64,000 nt of DNA. It comes from Lunularia cruciata (Eukaryota; Streptophyta; Marchantiopsida; Lunulariales; Lunulariaceae). Position numbers and translations under genes: made by a program. Of this stretch, positions 47,458 to 59,136 are shown in pieces. A model generated the notes under the pieces. That model was not told the origin of the DNA, did not search any database, and saw only the letters and a list, made by a program, of their open reading frames with translations. Location of the stretch: NCBI GenBank assembly GCA_948567375.1, contig OX419760.1:56730001-56794000 (forward strand), in the 5' to 3' direction. The stretch's first letter is position 1; every line of letters begins with the position of its first letter.

Positions 47458-48249
47458 TCATTGTGGATATTCACCTCTCTCCTCGTTTACAACCTTCAAA
47501 GTGAGAAGCACGAGTTGGGTAAGAGGAATAAATTGAGGAGCTATGGCTTCTTTCTTGGCAATTGCGCCACCAGATGCTCCCTTCGTGGCTAATCCTCTAT
47601 CAAATTTGACAAAACTTTGCTCATCTCCTGATCTCTGGCCTTCCAGAACACGTCTAACGATACTGTACAGATGCGGATCAACATCAGATGTTGCGGGTGA
47701 GGATCTCGAAGCTTGATTGTCCACCACCTGAATTAATTGCAACGTGATATATATTGTGTCCAACCATTGGGATCGATATTGCTCTTCAGAAGCAGTTAGT
47801 CGGAAGCCCTCCGTTTCCAATTTGAATTCCTCCATCCCGTTGTCGCCATAAGTGAGCTGCAGGGTAAGTTTGTCCCGAGTGTGGCCACCCATATACGCAC
47901 TTACAGCTGCACCTACAAAGTCGTGCAGCGCCATTCCTGTAGGTCTTCCCATATTTTCAATGGTTATCTCGAAAAAACATTTTCGCAAGCACCGGCAATT
48001 CTCAGCCAGAGACGGCTGAGATCTTTCTGGTTCTTTACCTTGGCCGCTGCGGCCCGCGCATGTTGTGGCTCCTACCCAAGTGTGGGTTGTTCTCCCTACC
48101 ACTGCTCCTGCTGTTGTTCTGTCCCCAAACCAAACCCCTACTGCACCACCTCGCAACCTTACAGCAATCTTCCTTGCGAACTCTCCACCGTCGTTGCGGG
48201 GGATAATGCTGCTGCTTCCGCTGTAGGCCGCAACCAGGGAGGAAGCCAT
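47458..48249 (-). CDS. Probable organelle-targeted protein of unknown function, intronless, 263 aa
   Basis: ATG at 48247-48249 (the codon before it is TTG), stop TGA at 47458-47460. Residues 1 to about 75 are rich in Ala, Gly, Ser, Thr and Arg and poor in acidic residues, suggesting a plastid or mitochondrial transit peptide. Residues about 90-170 look like a folded domain (FFEITIENMGRPTGMALHDF, then GAAVSAYMGGHTRDKLTLQL, then an SEEQYRSQWLDTIYITLQLI helix). The C-terminal 60 residues include a Gly/Ala/Lys-rich linker. I do not recognise the family. A 188-residue antisense ORF (47881-48447) overlaps and is treated as a shadow. An intron cannot be excluded. It is on the same strand as the SEC23-like gene, 1.16 kb from that gene's stop. 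Confidence 0.65.
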   Translation of the reverse strand: MASSLVAAYSGSSSIIPRNDGGEFARKIAVRLRGGAVGVWFGDRTTAGAVVGRTTHTWVGATTCAGRSGQGKEPERSQPSLAENCRCLRKCFFEITIENMGRPTGMALHDFVGAAVSAYMGGHTRDKLTLQLTYGDNGMEEFKLETEGFRLTASEEQYRSQWLDTIYITLQLIQVVDNQASRSSPATSDVDPHLYSIVRRVLEGQRSGDEQSFVKFDRGLATKGASGGAIAKKEAIAPQFIPLTQLVLLTLKVVNEERGEYPQ

Positions 48250-49407
48250 CAAGATGTACTTGTAGATGAATGTAGAAGATGGTCGAGAGGGGGGAATCTC
48301 CTCACCTACCGCCTCTCAGAAATAAGTACAAGAGCCCAGCAAAATCTGGGACTAGAGTGTCGCTTTCGCTTTCTCTTTCTGTGCGGACATCGCCCAGTAG
48401 CCAGTGACAGTAACTCACTTAGGAATGTTCGACGATTAAAAAGCTAGGTGAGAGACTCGGTAATCAGAAGTGCCATCGCTACGGTAGTAGAGTTTGTGAT
48501 AGTGAAGGACGAGCTTAGCACTCGAGAAATGATAAGTGGATATATTACATTGAGCAACCAGGGCACCAGAGGGTGAGAAGGCGAGTGTTTTGCAGCTGAG
48601 AAGCGGAAGGTAGAGGCCTGAGCAACAGGATCAGGGAGGAGGGAGAGGATAATTGGCGTTGTGGGTATCCGCGAAAGGAAAGGCTCGAGAAATTGGGTAC
48701 GGAGAGGATGGGCAGTGGAGGTGTGAAGACAAGCGTACAGTACTGGAGTATGTGAGAAAAGCTTGTATCGTCCAAGGTTTCCTATCAAAGGTAGACGTAT
48801 TATCAGGAGGAAATGTATGACTAGAATGAGTGGAAGAATGGAAAGCCATTTCTCCACTGTTGTAGCACTTGCGTGAGTCAGTGATGGGCACATGAACGCC
48901 GGAATCGAGTGACGCTATTCAGATGCATTGATTTAGCAAAAAATATTGCTCTACATCATGGCATACAAAGGACAGCAAAACGCATTGATTCAGACAGCGA
49001 ATGTCCTTATGCTAGTATGTATGGTTTGTAAGACTGTGTTTTAGTAGGTTGGTCAATAAAAAGAAGAGGGGTGTTCTAAAGTCTTAGCAGTCTGCCACAT
49101 TGTCTACATTTAGGTGAGGCAAAGAGCTTTATGATTATTCAAAGGTGTGCATTTGCGCACAAAGAATGCTTCGTTTGAGCTTGTTCTACATGACGGCGCA
49201 CCTTGGTAGCTCTGACCTAACGCAGAGACGCTAAAATTAGCCTTGCTGTCGACTCACTGAAGACTACCGACTACAGTGAGAATCACCAAATATAATGCCC
49301 ATATGGTGTGGAACAGAACAGTTCCAAGTACCATTGTGGTATTGTAGTCCAAATCTGCTGAGTGCAAGAGCTTGAGACAATGTGAGAGAGCATCAAACGA
49401 ATTTCCT
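48250..49407. other. Intergenic, no gene seen
   Basis: Overlapping minus-strand ORFs at 48444-48893 in different frames are Ser/Pro/Leu-rich and show no motif. They may be promoter or leader of the 47458-48249 gene. Confidence 0.4.
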
Positions 49408-52400
49408 TTACTTCATATATTGCATCACATCTCTTCCTATTTGATCCAAGAATGAAACAAAGCCCATCCCGGTTCCTAGTCCAGATCCATCCACATCTTG
49501 CTCTTCTATTAGGTACCGTTCAAATGGCTCAGTGTTGTCGTGTCCTCCTCTAATCATCAACAGCTTCGGTGTAATATTTCGTTCTTGCTTCAACCTGTTT
49601 ATGAGCGCTCGTAGTTGACCTGCAAAATCATCCAAAAAGTCGACGACTCGTATCAAGCATGCTCATAGAAGTACTACCTAGACTTGTAGCTCACTCTAGA
49701 CAGCTTGTGAAAGATAAAACCTATATTAAGCCACAGAAGATCATAACAAGGAAATTGCTATTGCCACCCATGGAGTGGCAAAGATGAGGTGGCCCCCCAC
49801 AACCCCCCTCCCCCACGATCACCACATTATGCTGCCGCTCTCCAAAAGTTCGCCTTTGCCACATCATTGATGGCAATAGCAAAAAGTTTGGTGGCAATAG
49901 CAATTTCCTAATAACAAAGACAATAAGAATCTCCAGTGGATCGGTCATTTGCAACAAAAAAGACACCAATCATAATTTGATTCTTATTACACAAGCCCTG
50001 GGGATCTAGGAATGGCCTAGAATTGTTGGCCTAAAACTCACAGTTTTGAGGAGGAGGAAATGGCAGCGCCGGATCTGCAGTGGGTGAATAGTACACAATC
50101 AAAGTGGTAAAAGCATCCATAAAAAAGATTGGGCTTCCGCTTGTTATGAGGGCCGCACGACTGAGCGAGTGCCTAGGGTATGCCTGCTTGTCTGGAGTTG
50201 TATATGAAGACAACACAGGATATATTGATCGCAAAAGGAAAGAGGGCTCCAAGGCACTGTCCAAAATCACAAGGGAACATTGAGTTAGCAGGTGGCTAAT
50301 GAAAATAAAACGTACACCTTGCAGCCTGCTACATGCCTGAAAGTTTACTCTACCGTATCGTATACGCTTACCACCCTTAAAACGTTCGTAAACAGAACAG
50401 CATGCATGGTAACTGAAATGATATTTTGGAGTTGTGGAAATGATATATTAAGGGACGTCTATATTCAGTACGCTTTCGTGGAAATTAGATATATTTTCGG
50501 AGTCAATTCGCCTTCGACATGCTTAACTGACACCTACTATATGAGTTGTGAAGGTAATTCGGCGACTGAACATACCTTGAGAGACACTGTAGATAAATTC
50601 GGTAGTCAGGATGTACACCTTCTTCGTGAAGACGAAGAAGAGGACTCCTCAACAAAGCAAAGACATGTCTAGGTAGCGGCTGCAATTGAGGACAATTTGA
50701 GAAGGCCACATCAAGTCGGCCAAAAGTGTTGGGCTGTCCGAAGCGGGCCAACTTGTAGAACTCGTTGTACTGAGCAGTAAGAATGACGAGCCAATCATGC
50801 AACAGTAACCGACCTTCTTTCACACCATCATTTAACGAGGCTTGGATAATCTGCAATCAATACAAATAAAGTCATATATGTGTAATGGGAGCAGAAGCCA
50901 TTCGCAGAACGGGGGATCCAAACCAACTTAAGACCGGTCCAATGCAAACCGGAGACATGCAGATGGAAGCAAGGAAACGTATGCAAGAACCAATGCAAAT
51001 CGAAGACATGCTGATCTAAGCAAATAAACACATACAAATTTAAGCAAGTAGGGATTGACGAAAAACGTAAGAGCGAAATTGCTCCAAAGCAGAAACGAAG
51101 ATTGATACATTTCATGAGCATAATATACCAATATCTACAGGTGCGCAGCATCTAATGAAAGAAGCGTGCCTTCACGAGCAAGGCGCTGCAGAAAACAGAG
51201 GCTGGAACTGTCCTTTGAACTGCAGTTCAAAGGACAAAAAAACCATCGAGCAAGTGGGAAGATGCAAACTCAAAGCAAAGAAAAAACCACCAAACAAGAG
51301 ACAAACAAACAAAGATACATAGATAATCTTATGTCAAAGTGCTACCAGAAGTGCTGGCCAAGCACACAATATATTTGTTGATCGTTAAATCAATTAATTA
51401 ACAAGCCTTTAATAGTAGAGCCATTTACTTTCTCCAGGAATCAAACTATGTGCAACTCATTTCAGAATATCAACGCGTCCATAGTACAGCTTCTTGACAC
51501 GTGGTTCAGCTTTCCTGGTTGTGAGATCAAAACGCTTAAAAAATCATTTGACAGATGCGTGAGGGTACCTTATGCGTCAAGATGCAAAGAATGACTTCCG
51601 TATCAGCACTTTCGTACAGCTCGTAGCTATTTCTTGCAATCCCAAGTTCTACAGTTCTCACTCTCAATCGTTTCTTCAACACATACCGTTGCCTGTACAA
51701 GTAAACACATTACATCAAGGATATTGAGGATTCGGAAACCTTACAAACGTTATGACTTGAAGTGCTTTTGAAATATCGATCCCTAGTCTTCAGCAGATTT
51801 TCAGACTGGATACTCTCGTTGATATTGGTGGACGGAAAGTGATGTACAGTACTGGGCCGCAGGAGGTTCATCTCCAAATAATGAAAGTAAATTAGACTAT
51901 GGGTAAGAACAAAACGCTCGATATGTCAAACATACTAAAGACTCTTAGACCAAAGCTTTCAAACGCTCCAGTATATCAAGTGTGAAGGTTGGAAGGTGAG
52001 CATAAAAGAGCACTTCAATAACAGGTAACCTGTCAGAAGTCTACAACTTCAGCACTAAACAGATATACACACCCCTCTGCTGCACCCCCATTCGCTTTTG
52101 CATTGTAGGTATACTTGTCGTCATCCTCTACGGGAAGCATTACCGTGTACTTGAAGGCAATTTGCATGACTGGAGGAGCTTCGTTGTTCCTTCACAGGTC
52201 AAAGGTAGTCTTGTTAATAGATCAACCAAGCCCAATCTTCATCGTCATCTTCATCTCCCCAATCTCTAACAACCTGTACGCTATCAGTAACCGTGGGAGA
52301 CCCAAAACTCACTTCAGCTAAATAGAATACCACCTCACAAACAAACAACTTGAACAATAGAATAAAATGACGACTTTATTGACTCGTCCTTGCAGTAAGC

Positions 52401-55400
52401 TTTAAATATGTTTAGAAGCAGACTTGCTAAACCCATTAGGCCCTGCAAACTCGAAGTCCAGCGCATAAGTGGCGTATTGATCACAACAAATAATGTGCTG
52501 CAGGTTCTCGTACTGGGGATCGGGGAAGTAATGGCCGTACTGCAGGAATGTGTCAACAAACGACCATCAAGGCGGGTGGACATAAACCAACAAAAAGGAG
52601 ACACATATCATGTGAGATATTGAGAGAGCAATAAACGTAGATTGAATATTGTGTTATGACGCATTTGTGACTAGGTGCATGCACATCCTTAGGGACAGAG
52701 AACTTGAATGAACTTACAACACGAGCTGCCTTAAATTCAGGCGATGTTCGCACTCGTAGTGCACATCCAAAGGCGTAAGGACGATTGAGCATTCGATATC
52801 TGCAGATCAAAATCCAGGCATGACAATTTTGGAATCAACTATGCCATGTTAGCACCTACTTATGTAAGCAGTGACAACAGAAATGTGTCGAAGGAGCACA
52901 TTAACACAAACGAGGGGGATCGAAGGACATAGGGGACGACGTGAGAGGTACGAGAAGACTGCAAATTTGGCTGCCGAGAACACTGAGAATAAGACCACAG
53001 TGAGACGAAGTATCACAGAAATGAAAGACATCCCCTGAATTGTGAATCAGAATAAGAAGTGAAGAAATTGTGAAGAGATGTACAATTGTAAAACAAAGAC
53101 CAGAAAATATTTACCAAAAAATGAGATTATTCTCGAGATTCAGGACAAAGCACTCTTAGTGATAATAAAAGGGTACGCAAAATAACTTCAAAAGTCAGAC
53201 TACAGCAACCAAAGGAACTTTAGAAAGGTGACATGATTGACTCTTAGAGTTAGGCATGTTATATACTTCAATACGCTAATAGCATAATCCTTCTTCAAAT
53301 TACTCACAAGTCTTGAGGTAAAGTTGCCTCATCAGTATTGGAGTACAGAAACAGGCTCCCTCCACTTTCAACACTTAAAAATTTGAGGGAAGCCAAATCG
53401 GTGTACTCATTGGTGATAGCGAAGACATCCACACAAACTCCTGCTAGTACAGCAGCCGCAGCCTAGTCACCAGAAGAACATATTAGAATTTGTTCTTTCC
53501 TTGCAGCTTGATAACTGAATAATGTGACGCGAAAGCCTGCAGGCAAATTCCATTTGAACAAACTTGGGAGATCAGTATGCAACAACCACTCACAAGATCT
53601 CTGTAGAACGGAGTCTGCTCAGGAAGCAATGCTTTGTCAGCATCCTCGCCCCTGCTGGCATACTGTTCACCATAGCGATGGGTGTCTAATTGTCCGGCCC
53701 CGTAATCTGGGGGACCAGAAAGGAAAGAGAAGACTCTCGCTGCCATATTCCCCACAACACGTTCTATTAATAAGTAAAAGTATGAAAACCTGCTGCGAAA
53801 GTTCTAACTATTCGCAGCAATTCAGCGACGTGAAACAACGATGGTTGAGAAAGTTCACATGTAAATGCAAACGACATCAGGCGAGAGAGCATTTTGTGAG
53901 GTTGTTCAACTATCAAAACCCTACCGCACCGTTAACAGTTACTCTGGCAATGAGATAAATGAAATACCAATCGCAAAGGTGGCACCACGCTCAGCGCCCA
54001 GATACTTAATAAGAGCATCCATAGCAACACCAAAACCACGCCCACCCAGCGTTACACCCTCCACATTTTGCCCTGCTGCAGTTGCTCTCTCCCATGAACT
54101 CGTGGGTTTTAGAGTTTCCAGCGCGGCAGCAATTTTTTCTTTGTTGGACTCCACCTAATTTCGTCAATGCAAAGTTCAAATTCAGGGAGATAATAACCTT
54201 CCTAAAATCTAACCGGTGAAATATAGTGCATATAAATCAGAATCATTATCGTAAAGTTGTCGATGTGACGATGGCTGAAAACATCTAAAGCGTAGGAAGT
54301 GACCCATAGTAACCCTTCAGGAGGTGACTTACAGGAGCTAAGAAGGCCTGCAAAGGCATAACGTTCTCAAGTTCCACTGGAATTCTGCCATCCATGTCTC
54401 CCGGGATGATGACTTGCTTTACGACAGGGACAGCTCCTTGTATATCATAAAGCCCTATTTTGTGACTGAAAGTAACAAGGCCGAACAATGATCCAGGGCT
54501 TATAGCTGTCAAGGAAAGGAGAGACCACAGCCAATACGCACAACTTATCAAGAGTCGTCCACAGTACAGCTTGTAACCGACATAATTAGGAGAAGCCACA
54601 AACTGAAACAAGTTTGACCTTTGAAACCTTCAGATATAATATCTTGAGAAGGATAAGTTGCACAAACCTTCTAGAGCTGCAAGCAGCGCGCTCTTGACAA
54701 GCTCTAAGAATTCCTCAGAGGCTGTTATAAAAATCATGCATACGTTGTTAGTTCAGCAGTTCGGATAATCATATAGTGCCCTTAACAGCTACGATACTGT
54801 GGATCCGTGCAGTGCCTGAGATAACTCACCATAAACAGTGTTGCTTGTAAGATAAACCCTGAAATTAAAGGTTCTTCAAGTATATCGATCCATAGCACGA
54901 GCACAGAAGATACCTGACAGGTCGACAGCAGCCACAAAAACTGGTCGTCCTTGAAAGTCTTGATCCGAGAGGAGCCCATCTTCCTCTGCTGAAAGTTGAA
55001 GTCCCGTTAAAACTTTCTGGATGGTTCCAACTCGCATATAACAAGGTAAAGCTCACTGTCCTTGGAAATTAACAAACGATTACTCGGACTACATAGGACT
55101 GAACAGGAGTCAAAGGAGGAGAGATCTTGCAGACAACTGTTAGCTAAACTAGTATGCGACTTTGGGCAGTACTCGTCAAGACGGGAGTTTGGGGTTTGTG
55201 ATTATCAAAATTGTCAAAAAAACAAAAATAATCAAAAAAGTAAGTTAGTGCGAGGCAATCATAAAATATGTAATTGGTTTTATGTGAACTCGAACTCAAC
55301 TGCCGGAGCCGTTGGGATTAGATACAGATACGCGAGCGATCAGAGCATCCACGAAGACTGTAAGAACAAGATTTTGAGCTGAAACAAAAATAGTCTCAGG

Positions 55401-55820
55401 CTCGGTACAAGCACATCCGTAAACTTCGTTACCAGGACGCTGCTGACGAGGTTTAGAAGAAGTTCTCTGTGACAAGGGAAACAGCGGCTTACCATCCAGA
55501 TCAAAGTCCACCAGTGAAGAAGACAGCTCCGGACACGAGGGGGTGTGAGCATAACGATCTGCTAATTCATTAGGCAGTCCATTCAAATTTCCACACAAAA
55601 CGCAAGTCCAGGACCAGCGCTCCACTTCACACAGCACATTGATATAAGCATAGCAACTATCACACCGGGGGAGGTCCTGCGCGTGCAATCCGTGCAACGG
55701 CGGCCTATCCTGCTCATCTACAGCAGCAAACGGAGTGATCGTCGCCCCCCAAGGCAGGCCACATCCCTCCTGCAACTCGGTGTCGGTCGGACATTGCCGC
55801 AACGAAAGCCTCACTGCCAT
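49408..55820 (-). CDS. SEC23: SEC23-type COPII coat protein, complete, 14 exons
   Basis: COPII inner-coat subunit family: GTPase activator for SAR1 and partner of SEC24 in ER-to-Golgi vesicles. Exons: 55493-55820, 54914-54988, 54668-54721, 54333-54505, 53968-54154, 53594-53739, 53308-53462, 52718-52799, 52424-52539, 52073-52189, 51569-51692, 50576-50850, 50042-50256, 49408-49619. All junctions are GT-AG and phases agree throughout: 2,259 nt, 752 residues. ATG at 55818-55820; stop TAA at 49408-49410. Zinc finger Cys at 53, 56, 73 and 76 (RCDSCYAY, TCVLCG). The vWA-like trunk starts near residue 125 (RPVFVAAVDLS, SLFGLVTFSHKIGLYD). The helical region (GRLLLHDWLVILTAQYNEFY) is about 540-560, and the gelsolin-like C-terminus (HSLSRAALITSGSPIFFMDA to GMGFVSFLDQ) about 635-745. 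It matches the divergent plant SEC23-like branch (Arabidopsis At4g01810 from memory) better than canonical SEC23. The exon 9 donor (AA|GTCTGC) is weak. Confidence 0.95.
49748..49910. mobile_element. MITE in the last intron of SEC23
   Basis: About 163 bp. Perfect 20-bp terminal inverted repeats lie at 49749-49768 (AGGAAATTGCTATTGCCACC) and 49890-49909. The element is flanked by the direct repeat ATAAC at 49743-49747 and 49911-49915. It has no coding capacity and contains a C-rich run near 49795-49815. Superfamily not assigned. Confidence 0.85.
50939..51045. repeat. Two-copy 53-bp tandem duplication in the SEC23 intron between exons 11 and 12
   Basis: CCAATGCAAACCGGAGACAT at 50939 and CCAATGCAAATCGAAGACAT at 50992 begin parallel copies that diverge towards their ends. 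Confidence 0.75.
51209..51236. repeat. 28-bp perfect palindrome in the SEC23 intron between exons 11 and 12
   Basis: 14-bp arms (TGTCCTTTGAACTG and its complement) with no spacer, centred on CTGCAG. It would form a perfect hairpin in RNA. Confidence 0.92.
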
Positions 55821-57332
55821 TATTCCACCACACCTCCTCCACTGCTTCAGTTTCCGTCGTCACCTATCTCTACTCTTGTCGGTCCCTATTCCTCCAATTA
55901 CTCCCCGATTGATCCGCAGCTCTGTGAGCAATCAATCACTCAATCAAACAACGCTTACGAGTTCTCCCTCCCTGTATTGTTGTCAAAACGCGATTATCTA
56001 ACTCCAGGATCGTAACGATGCTCATGCTGCTGCCGGCCTTAATCCTGCTGCTGCAAACGGATCCATGAATAACAGGCCTGCAGCAGCAACCTCCATTGGC
56101 CAGCAGAGAGGGGAGCGGGTAACTCCTTCTCCCTTCATTTTCAGTCAAATTTCCAATCGTTCTCCGACTGACAATTCTCCTGATTTTCTTTCTCGTCTGC
56201 TTGTCCCGTCTGTCCGCTCGACCTGCTTTGCGCCGTCGCAGTAATAAACTCTCGTGGGTCTTGACTATATTTTGGGGTCCACGTTGTCAGTGACTCTCTG
56301 GTTCGTTGCGACCCTTGCTCATGACGTCGTTACAAGCAGGACGTAGTGTTGATCTTGCTAACAACAATGACTTGTGACTGCAGAAGAGTTCTCAACCATG
56401 ACGCCTCATAAAGTCACGAGCCCCGTCTTTTCAGCGTAGTCTTGGATATTCCGGTGCAAGTAGTTTTATCAGATATAATATATTTTTATTTTTCATATTA
56501 ATACTATTAGCATGGGTCCCCTTTACACAACTGCTTGCAAACAGCTATTAATAATACAAAAATCAATTTATATAAATAATTTGGAGATTTTAATGAAATC
56601 GATTTGGACATAAAAGAGTAGAACTAAAACCTTATTTGCAAGATAAAAAAACATTTTTTGAAATGAGAATTTAATTCTTGCTTTCTTGGAAGTTCATTGT
56701 ATTCCAAAATAATAAATTGTGAGATGAGACTTAGTTGAAGAATGTAGACCACCCTTTAAAATAAGATTAAGAACCGCATAGAGTTCTTTTGATAAGATCC
56801 ATAATTAGTGTTGACAAGAAATTATACTAAATAAACTATGTTTAAGTTAGTCAAGTAAAAGTATAATTTATGGAGTATCATAAGTATAAGTCCTAGTATT
56901 CATTATAGTATTCATAGTGGTACCTTAGATTAGATTAAGCAAGTCTTTGACCACTTGACTACCAAACTACATCTACTAGGGTTGAGAGTCAAGGTGTAAA
57001 AAATGTAGGGCATGGTCTCCTTTAGGTATTCCTCCACACCTTGAGCTTCTAGAGGGGTGTATCACATCTACAAATGGACTACGTGTTCTTGGAGTGCCAG
57101 TAGGATTAGAGGATTTTGTCATGCGCTTCTTAGACGTTGCCCTTGTAGAGGATGTTCTCCATGTGGATGACCTTCTATTACTAGGAGATCCGCATGTGGT
57201 TTTTGGTATATTCTCCTCTAGTATTGCTCGTCAACCTTCCTACCTCATATGTAAAGTTCATCCCTCCTTGTCCTTCCTAGCAGGTTTGAGAGTCTTTGAT
57301 AGGAGGATTATGAGAGTCTTTGGTGATAATAT
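55821..57332. other. Upstream region of SEC23 and AT-rich spacer
   Basis: 55821-56450 is GC-richer, with C/T-rich and CTGCTGCTG-type tracts, and probably holds the SEC23 promoter and leader. 56450-57000 is AT-rich. No ORF is recognisable; an 85-codon plus-strand ORF at 57094-57351 shows no motif. Confidence 0.5.
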
Positions 57333-58081
57333 TTATAATACCAATAGCTAGATAGATGATCTAGAGATGAAATTTGGTTTGGTAACATCTAGAAGGGTGT
57401 TATACATGATGGACTTTGTAGATAAACTAAAGGTATTACCAAAAGAGTACTTCTACTAATGGACCAAAAACTGAAACATGCTTGGAAACATTAGAATCAA
57501 TAGCTAGGCATATGATCTAGAGGTGAAACTTGGGTTGGTAACATCTAGAAGGATGTTACACATGATGGAGAATGTATATCAGATAGAGGTATCACCAAAA
57601 GAGCAATTTTACTAATAGAGCAGAAGCCAAAATAGGCTTGAAAACTTGAAAGGCAATTTTGAAGGCCTAAACATATAAATTAGGTCTAAAAAATGCTACA
57701 CTTGCCCCCAACAACGAAAAGGATGCCCTTCCCTCCCCCTTGGTTTGTCTCACCAAGAGCTTTCTAGCTATGCCTCACCCACTTGATTATGAGATTCTTA
57801 CAAGAAGATTCCCTAAAAGATTCCCTCTCATCAAAGACTATTTGACCAACCAAATGGGACTATGACCGACATGTCATCCATCCAAGCTAGTAATCTAAGG
57901 GTTGAGCTTGCTGACAAGTCACCTATCCATGTACCTGATCTTGTGGTGGAGCTTCCTTGGAGGAGATTTCCCTTGGCTATATAATAAAGAGAAGGTGTTC
58001 CTTTGGGACGTCAAAGGATTGAGAGTGAAATTTCTGTTTTCTCTCTTGAAGAGTTAGTTTTCTTGTCCTCGGAGCATTACA
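57333..58081 (+). mobile_element. 5' LTR of gypsy copy Y (family 1, plus strand)
   Basis: About 749 bp, from TATAATACCAATAGC to TCGGAGCATTACA, the reverse complement of family-1 LTRs. A degenerate primer-binding site (ATGATATCAAAAC) follows at 58082-58094. Confidence 0.85.
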
Positions 58082-58221
58082 ATGATATCAAAACAAATGT
58101 TTTAATCCAAGAGAGTGGATCACCCCTCTTGGAAAAGCACGAGCTACTGAAATTGAGTAATTTGAGGTGGAGAACATAATGCAATTGCTAGACTTGGGAA
58201 GGGCTTTAGAGAGCAAATGAG

Positions 58222-58443
58222 ATGGATGCACCAAAAGGACAATTTCACGCACCTAGTTTCCCATTCTTGAATCCATTCCACATCAAGATTATGTACATCC
58301 AGCATGAGCAAATGAGAGTATTGCTAGTTTATCATTTTGCAACAAAATTCATGGATAGAGTGATGAATTCACCAAACCCGGTGATTCTACCTATGATGGT
58401 ATACAATAGAGAGTGGGATTTGATAATTTACATTCTTTTATGA
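58222..58443 (+). CDS. Leader ORF1 of copy Y (73 aa)
   Basis: ATG at 58222, stop TGA at 58441-58443. Co-linear with leader ORF1 of A; it includes NPFHIKIMYIQHEQMRVLLV and NSPNPVILPMMVYNREWDL. It is fully open although Y is old. Confidence 0.55.
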   Translation: MDAPKGQFHAPSFPFLNPFHIKIMYIQHEQMRVLLVYHFATKFMDRVMNSPNPVILPMMVYNREWDLIIYILL

Positions 58444-58447
58444 TGTT

Positions 58448-58651
58448 ATGGATCTGAATGTACCAAGTCCTCACCCTTTCAACTTGCAAGTAGAAATCCA
58501 TTATGTAGTTAGACCAAAAGCAATGTTTAGGGATTTTGTAGTCTGTAATTTTGGTGAGGAATATTATCAACAAGTGATGGCCTGTGAGGTCCAAATGGTA
58601 GTCTCCATAGTTTGTGCACCCTCCCAAGTGATCATTCTAACCTTCTATTGA
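58448..58651 (+). CDS. Leader ORF2 of copy Y (67 aa, SPFH-like)
   Basis: ATG at 58448, in the +1 frame relative to ORF1, exactly as in A. It includes QVEIHYVVRPKAMFRDFVV and NFGEEYYQQVMACE. No stop in 67 codons. Confidence 0.58.
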   Translation: MDLNVPSPHPFNLQVEIHYVVRPKAMFRDFVVCNFGEEYYQQVMACEVQMVVSIVCAPSQVIILTFY

Positions 58652-58692
58652 AGTAGGAAGTAGCAAGTGAACATTGATTGTGTATAGGAATC

Positions 58693-59136
58693 ATGGATCC
58701 ACAATTGTAGGAATTGATGCAAGGAATGTAGGGGATGTTGAATGAGTTTTGAGAAATCAAGATGACCATGGAGGAATTGCAAAAGCAAGTACATGCTGTC
58801 AAGAAGGATCAAGTAATGCAAGAAGGGGAGCTATCTCAAAAACCAACACCAACAATCAAAGTACATAGAGAGTTATGCATGCCGATGACACCGATTCTAA
58901 TCAACAACCAAGCCACATTGTTACTACAAATGAAGAAGACATGCAACATCAAGCCTTACAAGAGACCATGCTCCATGGGAGTAGTGGAAAATTGGATTTC
59001 AAGAATGAATCAATACCTTTGGTTGTTCATAACGTAGATCACTAATCATTCTATAGGTGTGTTTGCGTGTGGGTACTTGACTAATAAGGCACTCACATGG
59101 TATGACACTTGAGAACAATCATTATTGGTAGAAGGA
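58693..59136 (+). pseudogene. Copy Y gag, truncated by insertion of Z
   Basis: ATG at 58693 opens a gag frame matching A, but TAG, TAG and TGA fall within the first 20 or so codons. It reads on through EELQKQVHAVKKDQVMQEGE and GVVENWISRMNQYLWLF. It ends at 59136, where the LTR of Z begins. Confidence 0.8.

Noticed and set aside
47881-48447. 188-aa plus-strand ORF
   Set aside because: Antisense of the 47458-48249 gene; Cys/Ser/Arg-rich composition typical of a shadow of a GC-rich coding frame.
48444-48893. 149-aa minus-strand ORF with hydrophobic stretches, overlapped by 86- and 76-aa ORFs in other frames
   Set aside because: Three frames open over the same stretch suggests low stop density rather than a gene. 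No motif, and it lies where the leader of the next gene would be.
53524-53958. 144-aa plus-strand ORF
   Set aside because: Antisense to SEC23 exons 5-6.
55683-56015. Plus-strand ORFs of 110 and 88 aa
   Set aside because: Antisense to SEC23 exon 1 and its leader; no motif.
57094-57351. 85-aa plus-strand ORF before copy Y
   Set aside because: Leu/Val-rich with no motif, and it runs into the LTR start, so it is probably chance.
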